Shown here piece by piece: positions 52,844 to 59,922 of a stretch of DNA of 64,000 nucleotides; position 1 is the stretch's first letter, and each line of letters starts with the position of its first letter. Under the pieces are notes generated by a model that was given only the letters and a program-made list of their open reading frames with translations, searched no databases and was not told the DNA's origin. Source of the DNA: G963665005 sp963665005 (GTDB lineage: Bacteria; Bacillota; Clostridia; Christensenellales; SZUA-584); the NCBI GenBank assembly GCA_963665005.2, contig CAXXTQ010000001.1, positions 2,852,001 to 2,916,000 on the forward strand, in the 5' to 3' direction. Position numbers and translations under genes: made by a program.

Positions 52844-53698
52844 TTAAGCAAACTGACATCGTTTTTCATACGGTGTCAGTTTTGTCTTTAGCTGAATACG
52901 CTCAAAGTTGTAGAAGTGGATGTATTCATCAATCAGCTGTCTGGCTTCATCAAACGTTCTAATCTTTACTCTTCGGATACATTCGGATTTCAGTATGCTA
53001 AAGAAATTTTCAGCCATCGCGTTATCATACGGATTTGCACGTCTTGACATAGACGGTATAATGCCGTACGATTTTGTCAGGTTGAAATACTCATGGGAAG
53101 TGTATTGAAACCCTTGGTCACTGTGGAGCTGTAACTCCGCAGTGACTGCTTCATTTTCTACAGCAGCTCTTACTGTATCGAGTGTCAGTTTGACACTTTG
53201 CCGGACATGCGTCTTAAATGCCACAATGCTGTTATCAAATAGATCACGGATTATGGAAAGATACAACGTTCCTTGTCCTGTTTGAATATAGCTGATATCT
53301 GTCACCCACTTTTGATTCGGACGCTGAGCAGAAAAATTCCGATTCAGCAAATTCGGATAACGGTGAAGCTGCTGCCCGGCAGATTTATATCTACGCCGCC
53401 GGATTTCGGCAAGAAGCCCGTATTTATGCATGATTCGCCAGATTGTTTTGTAGTTATGAGATATATCCTTTTCTCGTTCCAGCCATATTTGCACTCTGCG
53501 ACACCCATATGTTTTGCCACAGCGTTTTTGGCACTCGGCAATCATCTGAGCAAGCGGCTCGTCTTTATCAGGTTTATCCATTTTACGAACATATGCATAA
53601 TACCCGCTGCGAGAAACCTTGAAGAAGCGACACATATCACAGATAGAATATTTAGTTTTATGACGATAGATTACACCAAACTTTAACGCAGGCCTCAC
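52844..53698 (-). CDS. IS3 transposase OrfB, copy 1
   Basis: 284 residues. HTH_21 region (YSICDMCRFFKVSRSGYYAYV) and intact DDE core: NQKWVTDISYIQ, LHSDQGFQYTS, NAMAENFFSILKSE. The GTG start overlaps the orfA stop (GTGA), so it could be made by reinitiation or by fusion. It differs from copy 2 mainly in residues about 96-121. Confidence 0.93.
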   Translation of the reverse strand: MRPALKFGVIYRHKTKYSICDMCRFFKVSRSGYYAYVRKMDKPDKDEPLAQMIAECQKRCGKTYGCRRVQIWLEREKDISHNYKTIWRIMHKYGLLAEIRRRRYKSAGQQLHRYPNLLNRNFSAQRPNQKWVTDISYIQTGQGTLYLSIIRDLFDNSIVAFKTHVRQSVKLTLDTVRAAVENEAVTAELQLHSDQGFQYTSHEYFNLTKSYGIIPSMSRRANPYDNAMAENFFSILKSECIRRVKIRTFDEARQLIDEYIHFYNFERIQLKTKLTPYEKRCQFA

Positions 53699-53994
53699 TC
53701 CCTTTCTGTAGCAGAGAGAAAATCCCGCAGCAACTCATTCTCCATTTTCAGTTTGGCGTTTTCTGTTTCTAACGCTTTCCATGAATTAATAGGTTTTCTT
53801 CTAGGACGGCCTTTTGGCTTTGTAGGTATCTTATCTACATTTATTCTCCGGCGATTGTGCCGTTTTACCAAGTCTTTGATTTGCGACTTGCTTACACCAA
53901 GAGACTCTGCAATCTCAGCGTTACTGATTCCTTCCCCTTTCATTTTGAATATGATCGGTTTCAAATGCTTTAAGTGTGTATATTTTCGTGTCAT
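53695..53994 (-). CDS. IS3 transposase OrfA, copy 1
   Basis: 99 residues from ATG 53994 (MTRKYTHLKHLKPII). HTH domain GISNAEIAESLGVSKSQIKDLVKRH and a basic linker, then a leucine-zipper-like ALETENAKLKMENELLRDFL. The ribosome site AGGGGG is inside the stem ACCCCCTGTTGT/ACAACAGGGGGT, so translation from read-through transcripts should be damped. Confidence 0.92.
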   Translation of the reverse strand: MTRKYTHLKHLKPIIFKMKGEGISNAEIAESLGVSKSQIKDLVKRHNRRRINVDKIPTKPKGRPRRKPINSWKALETENAKLKMENELLRDFLSATERE

Positions 53995-54070
53995 ATAAAT
54001 TACCCCCTGTTGTTTAATCCTACAACAGGGGGTGTTTTTGCTCAATGTCCATTTTCCTTGGAACAGTACA

Positions 54071-54205
54071 CCAACGGGTGGTTTGCACAAGGGCTATAAG
54101 CCCATGCTACCGGCCAGCGCCTAAAGACGCTGGCTTTCACATTTGTTCAAGCCTCTAATGCCATTGCCATTTTTGCCACTCCTAAAGGAGTGTTCGTAAT
54201 ACCAG
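54071..54205 (-). repeat. Right-end hairpins of the disrupted IS200/IS605 element
   Basis: After the tnpA stop, on the minus strand: ACTCC-TTT-AGGAGT, then CCAGCGTC-TTT-AGGCGCTGG, then GGGCTT-ATAGCCC, then the ACCACCCG palindrome split by IS3 copy 1. Such small hairpins are typical transposition signals at the ends of IS200/IS605 elements. No gene lies here. Confidence 0.65.
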
Positions 54206-54439
54206 CTACCCCTTAAAGGGGTCCTCGTACTCTTTTACACTCAGCTTGTCTAAGGCTATATCATGTTTCTCTTGTTCTTCGATATATTTCCTTATGGTTG
54301 CTTCGTTTAGTCCTACTGTACTTACATAATATCCTTCCGCCCAAAAGTGCCTGTTCCCAAATTTGTACTTCAAATTTGCATGCTTATCGAACATCATCAA
54401 CGCGCTTTTTCCCTTCAGATATCCCATAAAACTTGATAC
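54206..54439 (-). pseudogene. tnpA: IS200/IS605 TnpA (Y1 transposase), C-terminal half
   Basis: It begins at the TAC/GTA junction (Val codon 54437-54439) and reads SSFMGYLKGKSALMMFDK, then RHFWAEGYYVSTVGLNEATI with the catalytic Tyr region, to TAG at 54206. It fits directly onto the N-terminal half at 61472-61696, which ends PPKLSV. Together they make a normal protein of about 151 residues. The upstream bases in the same frame are element sequence, not transposase. Confidence 0.93.
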
Positions 54440-54465
54440 ACCGTACTTTACAAAAGGCGAAAACA
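54437..54465. other. attL of the serine-recombinase element
   Basis: TAC (54437-54439), then ACCGTAC-TTTACAAAAGGCGAAAA inside the element. The TTTACAAA-GG-GAAA motif is the mirror of that at the other end. Symmetry is exact if the crossover bases are AC (GT on the other strand). Confidence 0.8.
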
Positions 54466-54486
54466 GACCGTGAAACGAAGCTGCTG

Positions 54487-54538
54487 ACAACAAAACAGGG
54501 AGACTGACATTTAGCTGTCAGTCTCCCTGTTTTGTTGT
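54487..54538. terminator. Perfect 23-bp hairpin next to attL
   Basis: ACAACAAAACAGGGAGACTG and three more bases, a six-base loop, then the exact complement ending TTTTGTTGT. Works as a terminator on the minus strand and partly on the plus strand; it isolates the cargo from the host transposase gene. Confidence 0.8.
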
Positions 54539-54580
54539 AGATTTGGTGGCATATTTTATTTCTTCTATGCTTGCTTCATT

Positions 54581-54727
54581 CTAATACCCTAGATCGCTAT
54601 CAATGGTACTGCCGTCCATTGCTTTCAAGGTAGCCATATCTTCTATACTTTAGTAGCCTAAGTTCCCGTTAATCATGCTACTATCAATAGCATTAAGTCT
54701 TTGCACAAGCTTGATTATTGAAAACTA
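54581..54727 (-). repeat. Two extra copies of the M56 C-terminal tail, in frame behind stops
   Basis: After the M56 gene ends LNAVDGSVINLFEG-TAG-TAG, the same frame continues RLNAIDSSMINGNLGY-TAA and then TLKAMDGSTIDSDLGY-TAG. The three endings share L-(N/K)-A-x-D-(G/S)-S-x-I and 23-26-codon spacing. They look like degenerate tandem copies of the 3' end of the gene. Confidence 0.8.
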
Positions 54728-57139
54728 CTAACCTTCGAATAAATTAATTACACTACCGTCGACAGCGTTGAGGGAAAGTATTGAATCCAAACCACATACG
54801 CCACTTTCGACTTTTTTCAAATTATTATTAATATGTTCTTGAAGCCGCTCCTCAATTTCAGCTTCAGTTTCACCGTCAAATTCCCATATTTCTCGAGCCC
54901 TCTTCTCATCATATTCAGTTGTAGAAAAGCCAAAGAAATTCCATGCAGGTATAAGGATGTTTGTATTACTGTCTTTTTGCTGTATTTCCATATATCCGAG
55001 CGTAATCTTCTTGATGTAAATTGTCATACCTTGTATAAAATCATCTTCTTCCTCGTCTTCAAAGGAATATTCCAAGGCAATCTGTTGTGCAAAACGTTCC
55101 ATTGCTTCCTGAAAGGATAAAAGCTCAACGTTTTCATTTAATATGCCTTGCCCCGATCCATTTCCCGTCCAGGTAACGGACATAATTCCATCGTCATCAA
55201 TAATGACGCTTATTTGTTCCAAGTATGTAGGCTCATCATAATCGCTACTCATACTATCAAGGCCAACATAGGTGGTTGGAATATTATTATAGGAACGGGA
55301 AAAAAGAATATAATATGCTTCATCCGTTTCCTCTTCTCCAACATCTTTCATAGCGCGCATCACTGTGACCGGTTTCATATAATCAATATTCAGTTTTTTA
55401 ATTAATTTTGTTGCTTGCTCAACAGCCTGTTCTTTGCTAATGGATAGATTTAAATGATCCACTTCAGCATTGGCACCATCCCAATAATACCCGTTGCCAA
55501 TTCTAAAATCCATCATCTTTTCGTTTATTCTCAAATATGCTGTTTCTTCATTACCAATGTCCGCCTCAACATTTAATAGGTAGTCATTTTCTAAGTAGTA
55601 ATCGCTCGTCACGGTTTGTCTTTCAACGTTGTCCGGGGCGTTGGCAATTTCCTCTTTGAGTTGATCTATCATTTCTTCATAATCTTCAAGGGTCTGATCT
55701 CCATCCGTATCGTCAATACCGTTTTTCAAATCTTCATACTCTTTTTTTAAATCAATAAACTGTTGATTCAGCTCATCCTTTGTCGGAATATCTGATTTTT
55801 CATACATGGTCGCTCCATTCATGAAAACATCAACCATCGTGTCAACTTGTTCCTGCGAAAATGGGCTGTGTTCAAATGTGATGACTGGATAAGCAAAGGT
55901 ATCGGGTATTTCCACTGTTGCGTCTACCTGTATAGTCAATTTATTATCATATTCCGAAAAAGAGGTTTGATATGTATCAGGGGCCTCATACCGGCCGCTT
56001 AGCAAACTGGTTTGTGAAAGCTTACTCTCTAATGCACCATCGACTTTGTTAACAACAACCTCTTCCTCCGGCGTCGGCTGACACGCTGTAGTAAAGCAAG
56101 TGAACAGCAACAAACTTGTCAGTACAATCGCCGTTATCTTTACATTTCTCTTGGATTGATGGTTCATAAAAATACCTTTGATCCTCTTTTCCGCTATCTT
56201 TTTGGTATTTCCCTGCACCATGCCTAGCGCGATTTGACTATGCTTTTCCTGTGAGAACATACCGAGGATCAGCGTCGCATAATCGCGGCGTGCGGACGGG
56301 TTCATATGCCTGACAACCGCGCTGTCGCAGGCACTCTCCATATCCCTGCGTATTTGATAGAAAGCAATCCATACAAACGGATTGAACCAATATAAGGCGT
56401 TTAAAAACAATAACAACAGATTTGCAAACTGATCGCCCCGCTTGTAGTGCATACACTCATGGCGGATGCAGTTTCTGATCTGTTCATGGTCCATAGGAGT
56501 AAGCGTACGCACAGGCAAAAATATTGTTCGAGGGAACAAAAGCGCAGGCGTACCGTATCCATCCTGACAACGCAGTTTCAGATTTTCCTTGATGCCAAGC
56601 TCGGCTTTCACCTGTCCGACAAGCGTCAGAAGATGCGTCGAAGTTACCGTCCTCTTTGCAACATTCTTTTTCAGCAGAACGACAAGCGCCGCGAAATAGC
56701 ATAGGCATACGGCGATTCCACCCAACCATACGATCAGCAGTATCTGCGGCAACGTCAATCGTGTGGCCTGTCTCGTCGCAACCACCGCTCCGCTGCTCTG
56801 TCCCGCGCTTTTTGCCGATGTATCAAGTCCTCCCGAATTAACGGTATTCTCTTCTTTTGCAAATGACCCCGAAGAAGATGTCGTAAAATCATATACATCC
56901 TTTTGCATATCCTGGGCGGCTTCCTGGGTTGAAACCGTTGTTTCACTGGGAAGGGTGAAAAAATGTACCGAGCTTTCGATGGTCACAGGAAGCATCAGCC
57001 TGAGCAGAAAAATCCCCCATATAGCATATTGCAAAAATGGTGATATCTTATTCTTAAAGCACAACTTTATAAGCATAATTACCACAAATATAATGGCTGA
57101 ATAAATCGTGATTTCCAGCAGGGTTCCTAAAACAGCCAT
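54728..57139 (-). CDS. M56-family (BlaR1-like) membrane metalloprotease with large extracytoplasmic domain
   Basis: 803 residues from ATG 57139, right after the BlaI stop. Four N-terminal membrane helices enclose a cytosolic protease domain with zinc motif RHECMHYKRGDQ (HExxH) and a later ESACDSAVV segment. After a further helix (VLTSLLLFTCFTTAC, about 360) follows an outer domain of about 430 residues of the DUF6034 kind: acidic, with a coiled segment near 470-520, no penicillin-binding motif seen. It should sense an external signal and inactivate BlaI. Stop codons and tail repeats follow. Confidence 0.85.
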   Translation of the reverse strand: MAVLGTLLEITIYSAIIFVVIMLIKLCFKNKISPFLQYAIWGIFLLRLMLPVTIESSVHFFTLPSETTVSTQEAAQDMQKDVYDFTTSSSGSFAKEENTVNSGGLDTSAKSAGQSSGAVVATRQATRLTLPQILLIVWLGGIAVCLCYFAALVVLLKKNVAKRTVTSTHLLTLVGQVKAELGIKENLKLRCQDGYGTPALLFPRTIFLPVRTLTPMDHEQIRNCIRHECMHYKRGDQFANLLLLFLNALYWFNPFVWIAFYQIRRDMESACDSAVVRHMNPSARRDYATLILGMFSQEKHSQIALGMVQGNTKKIAEKRIKGIFMNHQSKRNVKITAIVLTSLLLFTCFTTACQPTPEEEVVVNKVDGALESKLSQTSLLSGRYEAPDTYQTSFSEYDNKLTIQVDATVEIPDTFAYPVITFEHSPFSQEQVDTMVDVFMNGATMYEKSDIPTKDELNQQFIDLKKEYEDLKNGIDDTDGDQTLEDYEEMIDQLKEEIANAPDNVERQTVTSDYYLENDYLLNVEADIGNEETAYLRINEKMMDFRIGNGYYWDGANAEVDHLNLSISKEQAVEQATKLIKKLNIDYMKPVTVMRAMKDVGEEETDEAYYILFSRSYNNIPTTYVGLDSMSSDYDEPTYLEQISVIIDDDGIMSVTWTGNGSGQGILNENVELLSFQEAMERFAQQIALEYSFEDEEEDDFIQGMTIYIKKITLGYMEIQQKDSNTNILIPAWNFFGFSTTEYDEKRAREIWEFDGETEAEIEERLQEHINNNLKKVESGVCGLDSILSLNAVDGSVINLFEG

Positions 57140-57140
57140 G

Positions 57141-57530
57141 TCACTTCTTTTTCCTTTCCGCATCTTCGCAGAGCTTGTCGATCAATCCGGCAAGCTCGTC
57201 CTTGTCCTTTTCCGCAAGGCCGTATTTTTCGATCATACTCACTAGCAGTAACCGGACGCTGCTATCCGTCAGTTTTGAAAGGATATAGTCTCGTTCGTTT
57301 TCAATGCAGTCCTCCCGCCGGATAGCGGGAAAATAACAGCGGTTCCCACTGATGGTCTTAAAACTGATATATCCTTTTTCCGTCATTCGTTTTAGATAGG
57401 TCAGATAGCTTGAACTGTTCCAGTCTACCTTATCCGACATTTCCTCCATGATCTGCGAAAGAAACAACGGAGAGTTATTCCAAAGCGTCTCCATCATAGT
57501 CCATTCCTGCTTTGATAATGCTTCGCTCAT
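57141..57530 (-). CDS. BlaI/MecI-family repressor
   Basis: 129 residues. Winged helix with SKQEWTMMETLWNNSPLFLSQI and WNSSSYLTYLKRMTEKGYISFKTISGNRCYFPAI, then the C-terminal dimerisation helices. It ends one base before the M56 start. A palindromic operator overlaps its promoter, implying autoregulation and release by the M56 protease. No target gene other than the pair itself is evident in the element. Confidence 0.93.
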   Translation of the reverse strand: MSEALSKQEWTMMETLWNNSPLFLSQIMEEMSDKVDWNSSSYLTYLKRMTEKGYISFKTISGNRCYFPAIRREDCIENERDYILSKLTDSSVRLLLVSMIEKYGLAEKDKDELAGLIDKLCEDAERKKK

Positions 57531-57570
57531 ATCTATCCTCCAAGAATTACTCTGATATTATTTATTTAAC

Positions 57571-57586
57571 ATCTACAATAGTAGAT
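57571..57586 (-). promoter_or_regulatory. BlaI-type operator
   Basis: ATCTACTATTGTAGAT on the minus strand: six-base arms ATCTAC/GTAGAT around TATT, close to the TACA/TGTA core of BlaI/MecI operators. It overlaps the -10 hexamer of the promoter. Confidence 0.75.
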
Positions 57587-57606
57587 TGTTTATTCGAATC
57601 TGTCAA
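57578..57606 (-). promoter_or_regulatory. Promoter of the BlaI-M56 operon
   Basis: TTGACA (57601-57606), 17 bases, TACTAT (57578-57583) on the minus strand, about 50 bases before the BlaI start. Confidence 0.8.
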
Positions 57607-57797
57607 GTTGATTTTAACATTTGAACCATGATGGTTTACATTCGGGTAACAGGTAACGCTAATTTACACCATGGTGGTGCATCTTTTGTTTCAGTATGTT
57701 GGCTTTTGGCGGGGATTTTGCAGTTAACCAGTCTGTTTTTCAAGCCTCGCAGAGCCCACTTGGCATCTTTGCAGGCGCAAGCCTGAAAGTGTCATAG

Positions 57798-57830
57798 TGG
57801 GTAACATACTTTCACAAAGTATGTTACCCA
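57798..57830. other. Perfect 15-bp hairpin with 3-base loop
   Basis: TGGGTAACATACTTT-CAC-AAAGTATGTTACCCA, preceded by a smaller CAGGC-GCAA-GCCTG hairpin (57772-57786). It lies between the small ORF 57847-58044 and the BlaI promoter. The rest of 57607-57797 shows no gene. It may terminate transcription coming from the right or be a mobile-element end. Confidence 0.6.
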
Positions 57831-57846
57831 CAGCCCGGCGTTTTCG

Positions 57847-58044
57847 CTATTTCTCGGCGTCATCTTCTTCACCTGCTACCTTGATCGCCTCGTCCAGCAG
57901 CCTGTCCACGGACTTGCGAAACACCTCTGTCGCCAACTGCGTGTAAAAATCCATCTGTTCCGACAGGCTGAGAACAACATATCCTTCCACCGCATCCCAA
58001 CCCCTATCGTTGCCGGGGTATCCAAAGGGCGCTCCCTTTGGCAC
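57847..58044 (-). CDS. Small ORF of unknown function, possibly a fragment
   Basis: 65 residues. The acidic end DRLLDEAIKVAGEEDDAEK and the middle LSEQMDFYTQLATEVFRKSV look like a genuine helical protein, but no ribosome site precedes the ATG. The frame may be the 3' end of a gene that was cut when the element formed. Unknown family. Confidence 0.4.
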   Translation of the reverse strand: MPKGAPFGYPGNDRGWDAVEGYVVLSLSEQMDFYTQLATEVFRKSVDRLLDEAIKVAGEEDDAEK

Positions 58045-58182
58045 GCGACCTTGCCCGCAAGGTCTAGTGTGTTATACCTGCCCAGATGGATGACGCAAAA
58101 AATGTTTGGGATGTGCAGGTCACCATGTCTTGAAGCATCGGGATACGCATCGGAAATTTTAGCGGAGATTGCTGCTGCAAAA

Positions 58183-59223
58183 CTACTCCTGCATCAGCCT
58201 GTCAATTACTGCCTGCTGCCCGTACAGCCAATCAACATATTCCTTTTCCGGCTGGTTTCCATCCTTCACCGCCGTTTTGCGTTCCGCATTTTCGGCTTTA
58301 AACTTTTCAAAAGCCGCTTCCACCGTTTTTAGCTTGTCAGAGCCGGGCGCTTCCTTTTGAAGCTTCTTCACCTTGTTATACCAGTACATATAGCTGTTCT
58401 TATGCTGCCGCTCAAAGGAAAACCGCTTGGCCTTTTTATCAAACCGCCGCTTGTTCAGCCGCACCGCCTCGCGTTTGCAGTCCTCGCCGCAGTAAGTGGG
58501 GATATTGGCGGTCTTGGCAAGAAACAACCTGCCGCACAGCTTACACCGCTGGAAATACAGGTGATGGTCATAGATGCGTTTAAGTCCGTACATGAGCAGC
58601 GGCATGAGCGACACTGTGGCAAAGCCGTACTCATCGTTGGCGAGGTTGCCCGCCCAAAGCAGGCCGCAGGGATGGCGGTAATACTCCTCATCGAAGTATC
58701 GGAGTGGAAACTTGGGATGGTCGCATTGCCATGTCATGATGTCGTTCTCTATCGAAAAGCGGAATGGTAAAGTCAAATCCTCTATGCGGTCAATAAAGGT
58801 GTCGATATACTCCCTGTCCTCTTTGCTCTTAATCCGTTTATCCGCGACCTCCTTTGCCTTATGGTATTCCTGCCAGAGCCGTACCGCAAGAAACCGATGG
58901 CAGACATTATCTGATTGATAGATGGATTGCAGAAAATCTTTTGATGCTTCAAACAAGAGACTTTTTTCATTCTCCAAGCCTTCCGAAAGACCAATTCGTA
59001 CATTGGCCATTTCCTTTGCCATAGGAACAAAGCACTCCTTAGCGAAAGTACCAATCTCCCGCTTTTCTTCCGCAAGGATGCTGGCTTGCTTATACCCCCG
59101 CAAATAGCACTGTATTTCGGACAATTCGCCCATGAGGATATGCTCTTTGCCTTTTTCAACATCAAGATTCAGGGCAAGGATACAGTTTTCCGTTGTGGGA
59201 ATTTCGAATTGTTTATCACTCAT
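58183..59223 (-). CDS. DUF6076-type protein with CxxC..CxxxC zinc finger
   Basis: 346 residues from ATG 59223 behind AAAGGA. The N-terminal 200 residues are helical. The C-terminal part has CKLCGRLFLAKTANIPTYCG-EDC (about 241-263), a treble-clef-like zinc site resembling CGNR/DUF6076 proteins, followed by a very basic helical tail (KREAVRLNKRRFDKKAKRF). It suggests a nucleic-acid-binding protein. Such genes are met in Clostridial integrative elements; function unknown. Confidence 0.7.
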   Translation of the reverse strand: MSDKQFEIPTTENCILALNLDVEKGKEHILMGELSEIQCYLRGYKQASILAEEKREIGTFAKECFVPMAKEMANVRIGLSEGLENEKSLLFEASKDFLQSIYQSDNVCHRFLAVRLWQEYHKAKEVADKRIKSKEDREYIDTFIDRIEDLTLPFRFSIENDIMTWQCDHPKFPLRYFDEEYYRHPCGLLWAGNLANDEYGFATVSLMPLLMYGLKRIYDHHLYFQRCKLCGRLFLAKTANIPTYCGEDCKREAVRLNKRRFDKKAKRFSFERQHKNSYMYWYNKVKKLQKEAPGSDKLKTVEAAFEKFKAENAERKTAVKDGNQPEKEYVDWLYGQQAVIDRLMQE

Positions 59224-59369
59224 GGTAAAAATCCTTTCGCAAACTTTATGGGAATAACGGTATATACTTCTCATGTTAGCTACAGAATACCGCTATTCAC
59301 TTGATTTGTCAAGAGTTTTGCGCTAATATACGTTATAGGTAATCGCATATCGTTTGTTTATAAGTAACC

Positions 59370-59640
59370 GGAAAGGGGAGCGAATAAGGAATGCAAAGAT
59401 TGTTGCGGGCGCAGACTGCCAAAGGGAAACGGGCATCGGGGAAAGCAGGGTAGAAAGTAACGCTTTAGCCTCTCAAATGCCGCATGAATACAGGCTTTCC
59501 CGGCCCGGTTTTGAAGAGGCCGGGTGTTTGTCCCAGCATCCCCGTTTTCGGCTGGTAAACCGTGACGCAAGGAAGGAGGTCGATAACATTACAAACGAAC
59601 CGCTTCTTTTGAAGCACTGTACCTTGACAATTTCATATCA
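59370..59640 (+). ncRNA. Candidate structured leader RNA upstream of the recombinase operon
   Basis: No convincing ORF, but several complementary segments: CCCGGCC (59499-59505) with GGCCGGG (59518-59524), and CGGGGA (59438-59443) with TCCCCG (59539-59544) enclosing it. AAGGAAGGAGGTC near 59570 and a second AGGAGGTC before the 63-residue gene lie downstream. It could be an untranslated leader or attenuator; I do not recognise an Rfam class. Confidence 0.4.
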
Positions 59641-59652
59641 GGAGGTCGCCGG

Positions 59653-59844
59653 ATGAATCCCATCAGCTACAAAAAAGTAACCGAGACCGTTCCCTTTCAG
59701 GGGAAGGAAATCACAGTGGAGAACCTGACCCCAATCCTCACGCCGGAGCAGGAGGCGGCAACACGCCGGGAGCTGGAACAGCAGCTCTACGAGGTGTTCC
59801 GCAAGTACACAGACAAACGTCGGACAGAGGAAGCCGGGCAGTAA
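59653..59844 (+). CDS. Small element-encoded protein, unknown
   Basis: 63 residues, ATG behind CAGGAGGTCGCCGG. PFQGKEITVENLTPILTPEQ then a charged helix (RRELEQQLYEVFRKYTDKRR). Small proteins of this kind regularly sit before recombinase genes in Clostridial integrative elements. It may help the recombinase as a directionality factor, but that is speculation. Confidence 0.65.
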   Translation: MNPISYKKVTETVPFQGKEITVENLTPILTPEQEAATRRELEQQLYEVFRKYTDKRRTEEAGQ

Positions 59845-59922
59845 ACGTTGATCTTCGGAGCCGCGGGCGGTATAATGAAGCTGTCAGCAGCTCCGTTTCT
59901 TTATAAGAAAAGGAGCGAAAGA

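Larger units (their letters stand above)
52785..54070 (-). mobile_element. IS3-family element, copy 1 (1,286 bp)
   Basis: Ends TGTACTGTTCCA at both termini (inverted). Target duplication CCA (52782-52784 and 54071-54073). Immediately outside lie ACCACCCGT on the left and ACGGGTGGT on the right, so the empty site was a palindrome with CCA as its loop. Same length and about 98% the same sequence as copy 2 at 61792-63077, in opposite orientation. Confidence 0.93.

Noticed and set aside
54728..57530. A beta-lactam resistance locus
   Set aside because: The BlaI and M56 genes are present, but there is no beta-lactamase or PBP gene, and I see no penicillin-binding SxxK/KTG domain in the M56 outer part.
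58051..58332. Plus-strand ORFs across 58.0-58.4 kb
   Set aside because: They are antisense to the DUF6076-type gene, lack ribosome sites and show no recognisable family.
59354..59656. A 100-codon open frame on the plus strand over the recombinase leader
   Set aside because: No ribosome site at its start, unusual composition, and it overlaps the Shine-Dalgarno and start of the better-supported 63-residue gene.
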